The position numbers and the translations under genes are program-made. A stretch of 64,000 nucleotides of DNA from NCBI RefSeq assembly GCF_000517065.1, contig NZ_KI912105.1:2941684-3005683 (forward strand). The letters are read 5' to 3'. Shown one piece after another: positions 53,702 to 62,300 of the stretch. Positions within the stretch are counted from its first letter, which is position 1. The number at the start of each line of letters is the position of its first letter. The notes under the pieces were generated by a model. That model made no database searches and was not told the DNA's origin. It saw only the letters and a program-made list of their open reading frames with translations. The stretch is from Alkaliflexus imshenetskii DSM 15055. GTDB taxonomy: Bacteria; Bacteroidota; Bacteroidia; Bacteroidales; Marinilabiliaceae.

Positions 53702-55243
53702 ATGGGAAGATCCTTCGACAAGTTTCAGGAGAGAAATGAATTGCTTAACAGTCAGTACGATAAAACGTACTTCGACAAGCAGCACAAAAAGGGAAAGCTA
53801 ACGGCTCGCGAGCGTATTCTTTTGCTTTTCGATAAAGATTCGTTTGAAGAGATGGATGCTTTTGTGCCTCCGGCAAACGTATCGTTTGGCAAATCGTCAA
53901 AATCGATGGGCGATGGTGTTATCGCCGGATTTGGGACGGTGAATGGGCGTCAGGTTTGTGCTTTTGCTCAGGATTTTAATGTTCTGGGAGGCTCGCTTGG
54001 GTCAGCTCATGCTGCTAAAATTGTTAAAATACAGGATATAGCACTAAAAACCGGAACGCCGGTAATAGGATTAATAGATTCCGGGGGTGCTCGCATACAG
54101 GAGGGAGTTGCCAGCTTGGCCGGGTATGCCAATATTTTCCGTCGCAATGTGCTCTCGTCGGGCGTGGTGCCACAGTTATCGGCCATAATGGGACCTGCGG
54201 CCGGGGGTGCAGTATATTCGCCGGCGCTTACCGATTTCATTTTTATGACAGCCTCGACCGGCTACATGTTTGTTACCGGCCCCGATGTGGTGAAACAGGT
54301 GTTAAACGAAGAAGTTACACCCGACGAACTGGGTGGTGCACGCGTGCACTCATCCAAATCGGGCGTGGCGCATTTTGTTTATAACGATGATGAGAACACC
54401 ATTGCAGGCATTAAGATGTTGCTATCCTATTTGCCATCCAATAACATAGAAAACCCACCCTTTGTAAATACCGGCGACCCGGTGAACCGTGCCGATGAGT
54501 TGCTGCGCAGCATTGTACCCGACGACCCCGACAAGCCTTACGATGTGCGTGATGTGGTGAACCTTGTTTTTGATAAGGATACCTTTTTTGAAGTGGCCGA
54601 AAATTATGCCCCAAACCTTGTGGTTGGTTTTGCCCGGTTGGGTGGATATGTAGTTGGCCTAATTGCCAATCAGCCCAATGTGCTGGCCGGTGCTTTGGAT
54701 ATTGATGCTTCTGTTAAAGGAGCCCGATTCATTAATTTTTGCGATAGCTTTAACATCCCTATTATCACGCTCGAAGATGTGCCCGGATTTTTGCCCGGTA
54801 CCGACCAGGAGCATGATGGAATTATTCGTCATGGAGCAAAATTACTTTATGCCTACACGCGTGCCACCGTTCCAAAAATTACAGTTATTCTTCGTAAATC
54901 GTACGGGGGAGCTTACATTGTAATGAACAGTAAAGGCATTGGCGGCGACTTTAACTTTGCATGGCCCACAGCCGAAATTGCGGTTATGGGCCCCGAAGGT
55001 GCCATTGCAGTAGTAAACCGCAAAGAACTGGCCGAATCGGAAAACCCGGCAGCATTAAAAAAGGAGCTGGTGAAAAAATATCGCGACGAAATTGCCAATC
55101 CCTACATAGCCGATGAAAAGGGCTTTATTGATGAGGTGATTGACCCCGCAGCCACACGTACAAAAATTTACAGAGCACTTAAAATATTGGAGAAAAAATC
55201 GGTGAGTTTGCCCGGTCGTAAACATGGGAATACGCCGTTGTAG
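53702..55243 (+). CDS. Acyl-CoA carboxylase carboxyltransferase subunit (propionyl-CoA type)
   Basis: 513 residues, both crotonase-fold halves in one chain as in PccB/MmdA. KLTARERILLLFDKDSFEEMDAF near the N-terminus is the typical start, ALKTGTPVIGLIDSGGARIQEGVASLAGYANIF (residues about 118-150) and IMGPAAGGAVYSPALTDFIFM are the acyl-CoA site, and VPGFLPGTDQEHDGIIRHGAKLLYAY with SYGGAYIVMNSKGIGGDFNFAWP are the second oxyanion hole region. It moves carboxylate from carboxybiotin to an acyl-CoA. With a biotin carboxylase and a biotin carrier downstream it makes a full propionyl- or acetyl-CoA carboxylase. Membrane decarboxylase partners are absent, so a sodium-pumping decarboxylase is unlikely. 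Confidence 0.95.
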   Translation: MGRSFDKFQERNELLNSQYDKTYFDKQHKKGKLTARERILLLFDKDSFEEMDAFVPPANVSFGKSSKSMGDGVIAGFGTVNGRQVCAFAQDFNVLGGSLGSAHAAKIVKIQDIALKTGTPVIGLIDSGGARIQEGVASLAGYANIFRRNVLSSGVVPQLSAIMGPAAGGAVYSPALTDFIFMTASTGYMFVTGPDVVKQVLNEEVTPDELGGARVHSSKSGVAHFVYNDDENTIAGIKMLLSYLPSNNIENPPFVNTGDPVNRADELLRSIVPDDPDKPYDVRDVVNLVFDKDTFFEVAENYAPNLVVGFARLGGYVVGLIANQPNVLAGALDIDASVKGARFINFCDSFNIPIITLEDVPGFLPGTDQEHDGIIRHGAKLLYAYTRATVPKITVILRKSYGGAYIVMNSKGIGGDFNFAWPTAEIAVMGPEGAIAVVNRKELAESENPAALKKELVKKYRDEIANPYIADEKGFIDEVIDPAATRTKIYRALKILEKKSVSLPGRKHGNTPL

Positions 55244-55250
55244 AAATTTT

Positions 55251-55325
55251 TGTTTATAGTTTATAGTTCATAGTTCATGGTTTATAGTTAACCCTCAACC
55301 CAAAACTATCAACTCTAAACTCAAA
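55251..55325. repeat. A/T-rich direct repeat cluster between two carboxylase genes
   Basis: GTTTATAGTTTATAGTTCATAGTTCATGG and TTTATAGTTA repeat a 9-10 nt unit (TTTATAGTT / TTCATAGTT) and are followed by CAAAACTATCAACTCTAAACTC, rich in the opposite wording. This kind of spacer filler recurs in Bacteroidota genomes. Confidence 0.7.
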
Positions 55326-55340
55326 AACTTATTAGTTAAT

Positions 55341-56825
55341 ATGATACAATCACTTTTAATAGCCAACCGCGGAGAAATAGCTATTCGTATTGCACGAACG
55401 GCACGCCGTATGGGGGTAGTTGTTTATGCTGTAAGAACCAAGAAGGAGCCGGATGCTTTATATCTGTCGGCTGCCGATGTGGTGGTTGATTTTCCGGATA
55501 CAGAGTTGCCGGTTTCGGAGTTCTTAGATATAGGTGCATTGGTTAAATTGGCTGTTGACAATGAGATTGAAGCCATACATCCCGGTTATGGTTTTTTGTC
55601 TGAAAATGCCGGATTTGCTGCTGCCTGTAAAAAAGCAGGGGTTATTTTCATAGGGCCACCGGCCGATGTGATAGATGCCATGGGTGATAAAATTAAAGCC
55701 CGCGCCTATGCCATGGAGAGTGGCGTAAATGTGCCCGGTGGCAGTAAAACACCGCTCACAAGTGTGGATGAAGCCAAAACTTTGGCCGAAAAGATTGGCT
55801 ACCCTGTTATCATTAAAGCCACTGCCGGAGGCGGTGGTCGGGGTATGCGAATTGTTTCTATCCCGGGTGATATGCAGTTGATGTTCTCTCAGGCCACCTC
55901 TGAGGCTCAGAACGCTTTTGGTAATGCTTCGGTGTATATCGAGAAATATATCGAGAATCCAAAGCATATTGAAGTTCAGATTGTTGCCGATAATCATGGC
56001 AACGTGATTCATTTGGGCGAGCGCGAATGTTCGGTACAACGTAAACATCAAAAATTGCTCGAAGAAGCCCCTTCGCCGGCGCTCGACAGCCGTTTGCGTA
56101 AGAAGATGACTTCGGCAGCAGTGGCATTGGCTAAGTCGATAAAATACAAAAGCCTCGGCACTGTTGAGTTTTTGCTCGATAAAAACGGCGATTTTTATTT
56201 TATGGAGATGAATACCCGTTTGCAGGTGGAACATCCGGTAACGGAAATGATTACCGGGCTCGATTTGGTGGAGTTGCAGATTTTAATTGCTTCAGGCGCC
56301 AAACTACCTGTTAAACAGCAAGAGGTAAAATTTCAGGGCTGGGCCATCGAATGCCGTATCAACGCCGAAGATGTGCAGGCTGGTTTTGTGCCTTCAATGG
56401 GAATTATTCGCGGCATACGATTGCCACAGGGAAATAATATCCGCATTGATACCGGTGTGCGTCCGGGTTCAGAAATCACACCGTTTTTCGATTCCATGGT
56501 GGCCAAACTTATTGTTCATGCCGACTCGCGGGCCGAGGTAATTGAGAAAACGCTGAAAGCTTTGCGTCAGTTTCATGTGAAAGGGGTTAAAACCACCATT
56601 CCTTTTTGCAAAGCTGTTTTGCACAACCCCTTGTTTCGCTCGGGATATTTCGACACTTCTTTTGTTGAAACAGCCATGGATTCGCCCGTACACCGCGAGC
56701 CTCAGGAAGAGTTCCTGGCAGCCTTGCTGTCGGTATATGCACAAACGCACAACACCACGCCCATTACTTCCGACGAGGTGCAAATTGACCCATGGGTACT
56801 TAAAAAACGAATTAGAAATTTTTAG
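55341..56825 (+). CDS. Biotin carboxylase subunit of acyl-CoA carboxylase
   Basis: 494 residues of the AccC/PccA type. LLIANRGEIAIRIARTARRMGV begins the N-terminal domain; IHPGYGFLSENAGFA, VIIKATAGGGGRGMRIV (ATP glycine loop near residue 158), ERECSVQRKHQKLLEEAPSP and NTRLQVEHPVTEMITGLDLV (near 285) follow in the order of biotin carboxylases, ending with IDTGVRPGSEITPFFDSMVAKLIVHA. It carboxylates biotin on the carrier with ATP and bicarbonate. Repeat-filled spacer of 97 nt separates it from the carboxyltransferase gene; the carrier starts 9 nt downstream. Confidence 0.95.
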   Translation: MIQSLLIANRGEIAIRIARTARRMGVVVYAVRTKKEPDALYLSAADVVVDFPDTELPVSEFLDIGALVKLAVDNEIEAIHPGYGFLSENAGFAAACKKAGVIFIGPPADVIDAMGDKIKARAYAMESGVNVPGGSKTPLTSVDEAKTLAEKIGYPVIIKATAGGGGRGMRIVSIPGDMQLMFSQATSEAQNAFGNASVYIEKYIENPKHIEVQIVADNHGNVIHLGERECSVQRKHQKLLEEAPSPALDSRLRKKMTSAAVALAKSIKYKSLGTVEFLLDKNGDFYFMEMNTRLQVEHPVTEMITGLDLVELQILIASGAKLPVKQQEVKFQGWAIECRINAEDVQAGFVPSMGIIRGIRLPQGNNIRIDTGVRPGSEITPFFDSMVAKLIVHADSRAEVIEKTLKALRQFHVKGVKTTIPFCKAVLHNPLFRSGYFDTSFVETAMDSPVHREPQEEFLAALLSVYAQTHNTTPITSDEVQIDPWVLKKRIRNF

Positions 56826-56834
56826 TTTTAACGG

Positions 56835-57353
56835 ATGAAGACAACAAACACCAAAAGGCTTATAGCCACAGGTAAAAACAAAGAACGATACAGCTTTACC
56901 GTTAAAAATCGGTACGAGTATAATTATAAAAAAGAGAAACTGGTAGTAGAACTCATTGATGAACCGGACGGTTTCACAATACTCTCATGCAACGGGGTGC
57001 GATATCCGGTTGAGATTGTATCGCGTAGGCAAAACCATTACGAAGTACTGGTAAATGGGGTTGGTTATTCTTTTGCAGTAGAAACACCATTTTCACTAAA
57101 CAGAAACAAACTACTTGCATCGCTCAACCCCGGGGGAAGAGTCGAAACAATTACATCGCCAATGCCGGGTAAAGTGCTGGACATACTGGTTGAGGCGGGG
57201 CAACAAGTTCAGAAAGGCGAACCACTGCTAATACTTGAAGCCATGAAAATGCAAAACAGTATTCTTTCAACCGTTTCGGGACAGGTGGTTAAAATAACCG
57301 TGGCAAAAGACGAGAATGTGGCAAAAGGAGCAGTGCTTATTGAAATAAAATAA
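56835..57353 (+). CDS. Biotin carboxyl carrier protein of the acyl-CoA carboxylase
   Basis: 172 residues. Residues 1-100 are a poorly conserved N-terminal part with a beta-rich layout (YSFTVKNRYEYNYKKEKLVVELI, VRYPVEIVSRRQNHYEVLVNGVGYSF). Residues about 105-172 form the biotinyl domain: TSPMPGKVLDILVEAGQQVQKGEP and LILEAMKMQNSILS with the biotinylated lysine near residue 137. It carries carboxyl groups between the two enzyme subunits. It ends 57 nt before the end of unique sequence and a strong convergent terminator follows. Confidence 0.93.
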   Translation: MKTTNTKRLIATGKNKERYSFTVKNRYEYNYKKEKLVVELIDEPDGFTILSCNGVRYPVEIVSRRQNHYEVLVNGVGYSFAVETPFSLNRNKLLASLNPGGRVETITSPMPGKVLDILVEAGQQVQKGEPLLILEAMKMQNSILSTVSGQVVKITVAKDENVAKGAVLIEIK

Positions 57354-57551
57354 GAAGACCCGTTCTGTAATTATATTAAAACTATTTTAAAGTGAAAAGT
57401 AAAATTAGTTTTAATGAGGGTTAGCCTTTTCATTGTTAAAATGATTAATTAGATATTGCTTTGTTATGCAGCACCTATTTAAAACATTTGATTTAATTTT
57501 AGGATAAATTGTTGATTTAACCAAATGTAAGAATAGTTGATTAGCTTACAT

Positions 57552-57596
57552 ATACATTGAAAAAGGGCAATAGTATATTGCCCTTTTTCAATGTAT
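57552..57596. terminator. Bidirectional terminator between carboxylase and hmu operons
   Basis: A perfect 19-bp stem (57552-57570 with 57578-57596) around a 7-nt loop; the arms contain AAAAAGGGCAA and TTGCCCTTTTT, giving T-runs for both directions. Confidence 0.92.
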
Positions 57597-57608
57597 TTAA
57601 ATTTTAAT

Positions 57609-57932
57609 TTATTCGGGAACATATATAATTTCTCCGTTTTCGAGTTCGTAGGCAACGCCCACGCGTTTGCCCATTGTTCCGGTGGCGTTTTGGTCTTCGC
57701 TTGGAGTGTATCGGTTTATGGTGTTTCCTTCGCGTGTGATGATTTCCATATTATCTTTGCCCGGGTTTTTCACCATAGTAAAATCGTTGGTTGAAAATAT
57801 TTCGGTCATTTGATAGCGGGTAACCAATGCTACCATAAGAGCAACAGCAAAAACCATAGCCACATCAAAAAGATTTGCCACAACGCTTATGGGGTCGTTA
57901 TCATCGGTTTGCCTAAGAAGGTGCTTTCTCAT
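57609..57932 (-). CDS. DUF2149 protein, HmuV-like
   Basis: 107 residues from the ATG at 57932. A frame reaching 58022 overlaps the ExbB-like gene and lacks pattern; the ATG at 57932 sits 12 nt after its stop. MRKHLLRQTDDNDPISVVANLFDVAMVFAVALMVALVTRYQM gives one membrane segment near residues 17-37, followed by a periplasmic tail (TREGNTINRYTPSEDQNATGTMGKRVGVAYELENGEIIYVPE). DUF2149 proteins take the ExbD-like place beside an ExbB/TolQ-like partner. Last gene of the hmu operon. HmuV naming is by operon order. Confidence 0.82.
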   Translation of the reverse strand: MRKHLLRQTDDNDPISVVANLFDVAMVFAVALMVALVTRYQMTEIFSTNDFTMVKNPGKDNMEIITREGNTINRYTPSEDQNATGTMGKRVGVAYELENGEIIYVPE

Positions 57933-57943
57933 TTTTAAAATAT

Positions 57944-58552
57944 TTATTGTTTCTGATGGTTTACCGACTGCGACAATAGTTGCACTAGATATTCCAGGTT
58001 TGTAAAATCCTGTAGATACCATCGTTGTTTAACTTGTAGTGTAATAAAACCTATGGCACCGGTAAGCAGTCCTATAACAGTAGTTGCAAAGGCTACTTGC
58101 ATGTTATGTGCCATTGAAGCTATATCGCCAGTGGCAAGCCCCACCAATGCAGGTCCCATCGGAATTAGGGTTCCCATTAAACCTAGTATTGGACCCAATT
58201 TGGTTAATGTTTTTGACAGAGCTAAATCTTTATCAGCATCGATTTCGAAACAAGCCAAAAGACGTTGCAACTGCGGTTTGTTACCTCTGTTTTCGGATAT
58301 TTTCCGTATATAATTTACAAGCAAAGAGTTATTATTATGGGGCAAAGAGTCGCCAATTGACGAGAGGTTGTTTACATTTATCTGCTCAATTGTTTTATGA
58401 ATGGCTACATCGGTTTTAACCTTTTGAGTGTAATGACCAAAAAAGCTACCTATTAAAACCAATGACCTGCCAAAAAGCAGCAAAAGAGTTATTACCACAG
58501 GAACTAGAAGACCTGTTGAAATCCAGTAAAGAGTATTGGTGATTGTTTCCAT
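57944..58552 (-). CDS. MotA/TolQ/ExbB-like proton channel protein, HmuU-like
   Basis: 202 residues with an N-terminal segment (YWISTGLLVPVVITLLLLFGRSLVLIGSFFG) and two close C-terminal ones (LTKLGPILGLMGTLIPMGPALVGLA and AHNMQVAFATTVIGLLTGAIGFITLQV). GPILGLMGTLIPMGPAL carries the T/S-rich pore segment of the ExbB/TolQ/MotA family. With the DUF2149 protein it should form a proton-driven complex in the inner membrane that powers outer-membrane haem uptake or the HmuS chelatase. It lies 29 nt after the HmuT-like gene. Confidence 0.88.
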   Translation of the reverse strand: METITNTLYWISTGLLVPVVITLLLLFGRSLVLIGSFFGHYTQKVKTDVAIHKTIEQINVNNLSSIGDSLPHNNNSLLVNYIRKISENRGNKPQLQRLLACFEIDADKDLALSKTLTKLGPILGLMGTLIPMGPALVGLATGDIASMAHNMQVAFATTVIGLLTGAIGFITLQVKQRWYLQDFTNLEYLVQLLSQSVNHQKQ

Positions 58553-58581
58553 TTTTATAATTGATAATGATTTATTTTTAA

Positions 58582-59295
58582 CTAAGCTGCTTTGCGATGC
58601 GGGACATGCCTTTGCGAAAGCCGGAGCAGTTTGCCAACTTGCGCCACAGGATTAATGTTTAGTTTTTTAAGCAGATACCCCAGCCCACCAAGAAATATTG
58701 CAATTGTTAGTAAAGCAAGCAAACTAAACCATTGTGGATTTTGCGGATTGTGAAACAACGGTGTGTCTTGAGCAGGAGCAATAGCTGCCAGCATAAGCGT
58801 TACAAGTGCTACGATAAATATTAATTCTCTGCGCAATTCACTCTCTGGTATTATATACCTAATGGCGATCGGAGCCAGCAAGACAATTGCGAATGTTGCA
58901 ATTGCTATAACATAGGTTATCTGTTCAAACTTAATGCCCGGGTAATAGTAAAAACTTTGTGCCTGCAGATACCAGATTACAAGTAAAAACATAATGCCCG
59001 GAAAAAGCTTTAAAACACTTGAATATTTTAAACTCTTAAAACCAGAAAAACACCAGGCAATAAGAATTATCATTTCTAAACAAACCAAAATGGCCATGTT
59101 GGTCATTGTATCAAAACCCTGAAGAATTGAAACAATTTCACTTTTGGGTATATCGATTAAAAATGGCTGCATCGCCAGGGGTGTTAAAGCCGCTAGCGAT
59201 GCTATTACCATGTTTGCGACAAGATTGCTAAAACTTTGGCGAAGAATAGACACCAAGACCAGCAATATCATTACCAAATGGATAAGATGTTCCAT
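58582..59295 (-). CDS. Polytopic membrane protein, HmuT-like
   Basis: 237 residues with about six hydrophobic segments (for example LIHLVMILLVLVSIL, ANMVIASLAALTPLAMQPFLI, MAILVCLEMIILIAWCF, LFPGIMFLLVIWYL, YVIAIATFAIVLLAPIAI and LLALLTIAIFLGGLGYLL). No known domain motif is visible. It lies between the CobN-like and ExbB-like genes, the place of hmuT in the Porphyromonas gingivalis hmuYRSTUV order; the name rests only on position and topology. It may anchor the proton-channel complex to the chelatase. Confidence 0.75.
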   Translation of the reverse strand: MEHLIHLVMILLVLVSILRQSFSNLVANMVIASLAALTPLAMQPFLIDIPKSEIVSILQGFDTMTNMAILVCLEMIILIAWCFSGFKSLKYSSVLKLFPGIMFLLVIWYLQAQSFYYYPGIKFEQITYVIAIATFAIVLLAPIAIRYIIPESELRRELIFIVALVTLMLAAIAPAQDTPLFHNPQNPQWFSLLALLTIAIFLGGLGYLLKKLNINPVAQVGKLLRLSQRHVPHRKAA

Positions 59296-59302
59296 GGTTA
59301 TA

Positions 59303-62300
59303 TTATTTTCTTCGTTTACGTAACCAAATAGCCAAAGCTAATAAAAGGATAATGGCAATTACCGCCACTGCCAATGCGCTAAGAGGGGATTTCTCTGCAG
59401 TTGCTGTTTGTGATAATTGCTCACGGTTCATGACGGTGCCATCGGTTTGCGCATTTTCGTTGCGAACATTGCTCATTTGTTGGTTGTATGCCGGAGCCTT
59501 ATCTGCATCGAGATTTGTGGCAATGAACTGACGCAATTTAGCATTGTCGCAGACAAAACCACTACATGCAGGGTTGTGCTTCTCTATTAGTTCGGCATGT
59601 AATTGGGCAATAGACTCGAGCTGTAGCTGCGACGCTTGCCAATATCCTTTACGAGCTGTTTCAAGCATAATGGCGGTAATTTCTTGCAAAGCTGCCGGAC
59701 TGGTGTTCTCAAAAAACTCTTTAATGTTTAGGTTGTACTCATCGTTAACATAAACCGAGTGAATTTTATCCCACATTTCATTGTCAATAGCTTTTGGTTT
59801 CATCACATTCCAGCCGTATATGTTATTAACAATTTGGGCAAAGTTGGCGGCCGAAGATGCACTACCTTTCATTTGTTCACTTATATATGCGGGGTTAAAT
59901 ATTGAAGTGCGGGCTTCAACCCCAATAGCTTCCTTCACTTCCTGCATACGCGGATTGTGGCGGTTACGATAATCGCTAAAATATGCGTCGGGATCCTTAC
60001 CTGTTACATGGCGAATGGCAAGATTTAAACCTCCCATAAATTCATATACATGGTCAAGACTGATGGCGCCCCAAGTGTTGTTCTGACGCGGTTGCACCAC
60101 CAGGTCGGCATTATGTAACACCGCCTCCAACAAACCTTCGCGAAACTCGCCCCATTCATGTTCATTGCCATAAATGGCGCTCATATTGTGCAAATAGGTT
60201 TCGGCCACTTGCGATTCATTTTCCCAACGGTCGCCACTCTCAACCATTCCCATTATGCCGGTGCCATAACTGCCATTAACACCTCCAAACACTCGGTAAA
60301 GAGACATCTCACGAGCTGCACGCGGAGTTGCACCTTTCTCAACAAGCAACCTTTCAGTTACAACAGTACCTTCGGCTACGTTATTCGTAAACTCATCGTG
60401 TGTTGCATTGGCAGCCATAGCTACGGCACGATTTAGTAAAGCCAGCCTCGAAGCTGCCAAATCACGGAACTGACCTGATGTTTGAACCACAACATCAATT
60501 CGCGGACGCCCAAGCTCTGAGGAAGGAATTAAGCGCAAATCACCAACACGACCAAAGGCATCCCAAACAGGAGAAACCCCCAACATATACAACGCCTGAG
60601 CAATTGTTGCGCCTTCTGTTTCAATAAATTCGCTACTCCAAAAAGTATAACTCACCTTGCGAGGTAACTCCCCATTGCGCTCTATGTATGTTTCTAACGT
60701 TTTTTGTGCCAGTAAAACACCTTTATCCCATGCACTTTCCGAAGGCGTTGCCTCGGCATTAACGCTGAACAGATTGCGCCCGGTAGGTAATGTGTTTGGA
60801 TTAGCCACGGCATCACCACCAGGCGATGGAGCAATGTAGCCTCCATTTAGTGCGTTAACAAGGGCGTTTAATTCGCCTTGTGGGGATGTTAACAGATGAT
60901 TTTGATAGTTTAAGATGTTATCAACAGTTGTTGTTATGTTATTAAGAGCCTCTATATATGATTTCTCAAAATCGGTTAAAGGTTCTTTAGTATCCTCGCT
61001 ATTGCGCGAAACGCCAGCCGGATACCCCCCGGTACTTCCGGATAGTTGTGCACCTATACTGCCACCTTCAGAGCTTCGTGGACGGCCTGCCGGGCTTCCC
61101 TCTGGACGCACTCCCTGTCTATTAGCCGGATGGGCAGATTCTTTTTCTACTGTCGGGTGCATTTTTCTGTGCATTTGCATGAGCTCGTCCATTGGTATTG
61201 CTGTTAAATTAGCAATTGATTGATGATTGGCAGTAACCTTACCATCTAATACCTGCTCAACAAACTTTTTGGCAGGCTCCAAATAAGTACGTGTAAAAAA
61301 GTTGCGGTTTTGCAACTGTTCAGCGCTGACTTTACCTCTTAAACGGTCGAGTGTTGCCACATTATATGCCAGAGGGTCGGTGCTCATTGCTAATACCGAC
61401 GACCTTATTCGCTCACGGTTGTATGGTTCGCCCAGAGTATAAAACTGCCCAATAACTTTTTCGTTTGCCAGTTCGTCGGCAAAATTTTCTATTCGTTCAA
61501 TGTCTCTTTCTGTATAAGGAACTGTTAAAATACTATCGAGCCCCAAATCGCGGTGAATACCAAGTTTTACAACCATTTTTTTTACTTCCAGCGATGCCTC
61601 AACCTGACCTGCGCCTTCGCGATTATAGAAAATCTTTATTTTTTCGTTGAGCGAACGAAACTGTTCACGTAAATCACTCTCCATAAAAGGAGGCGTAATA
61701 TGCGATATTAAAGTGGCATAACTTCTTCTCTTGGCAATAATACCTTCGCCCACGTTGCTTATTGTGTACAAATAAAAATGAGGCAAACTGCCTACAAGTC
61801 GGTCGGGCCAATCGAATGATGAAAGACTAACTTGCTTTTTCGGAGTAAACTCCAGGCTTCCGTGGGTACCAAAATGCATCATAGCATCGGCATTAAAGCC
61901 ATGTTGAGCCCATAAGTATGCAGTTACATAACCATAAGGAGGGGCATTGTCGGTGCCATGTACCATCTGAAAATGGTCATCGCCACCACCTGCAGCAGGC
62001 TGAGGCAGTAATGCCACATTCCCAAACTGCAACCGTGATACAGCAATGTGGGGCTCGTTATTTTTTACAATTGTCATTTTTGTTCCCGGAGCTTCTCCAT
62101 AACTGTCTTGCAGTTGTGCAACAAGTTCCGTAGGCAAAGAATTAGCCATCCACATGTTAAGTTCTGAGGCTGATACAAGCTGAGGATTTCCATTTTCAAA
62201 GAATTTATTAATTGCTCCCTGCGCATAATCACCAAAAGTAGCCCCCTGTTGCATAATCATTTTCTCAAACGTTTTAAGGTCTGATGGTAACCCTTCCAGA

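Noticed and set aside
55524-56234. 236-codon frame antisense to the biotin carboxylase gene
   Set aside because: It lies fully within a strongly conserved gene on the other strand and shows no domain, signal peptide or start context.
57933-58022. N-terminal extension of the DUF2149 protein
   Set aside because: It overlaps the ExbB-like gene; the ATG at 57932 gives the usual short cytoplasmic start before the membrane segment.
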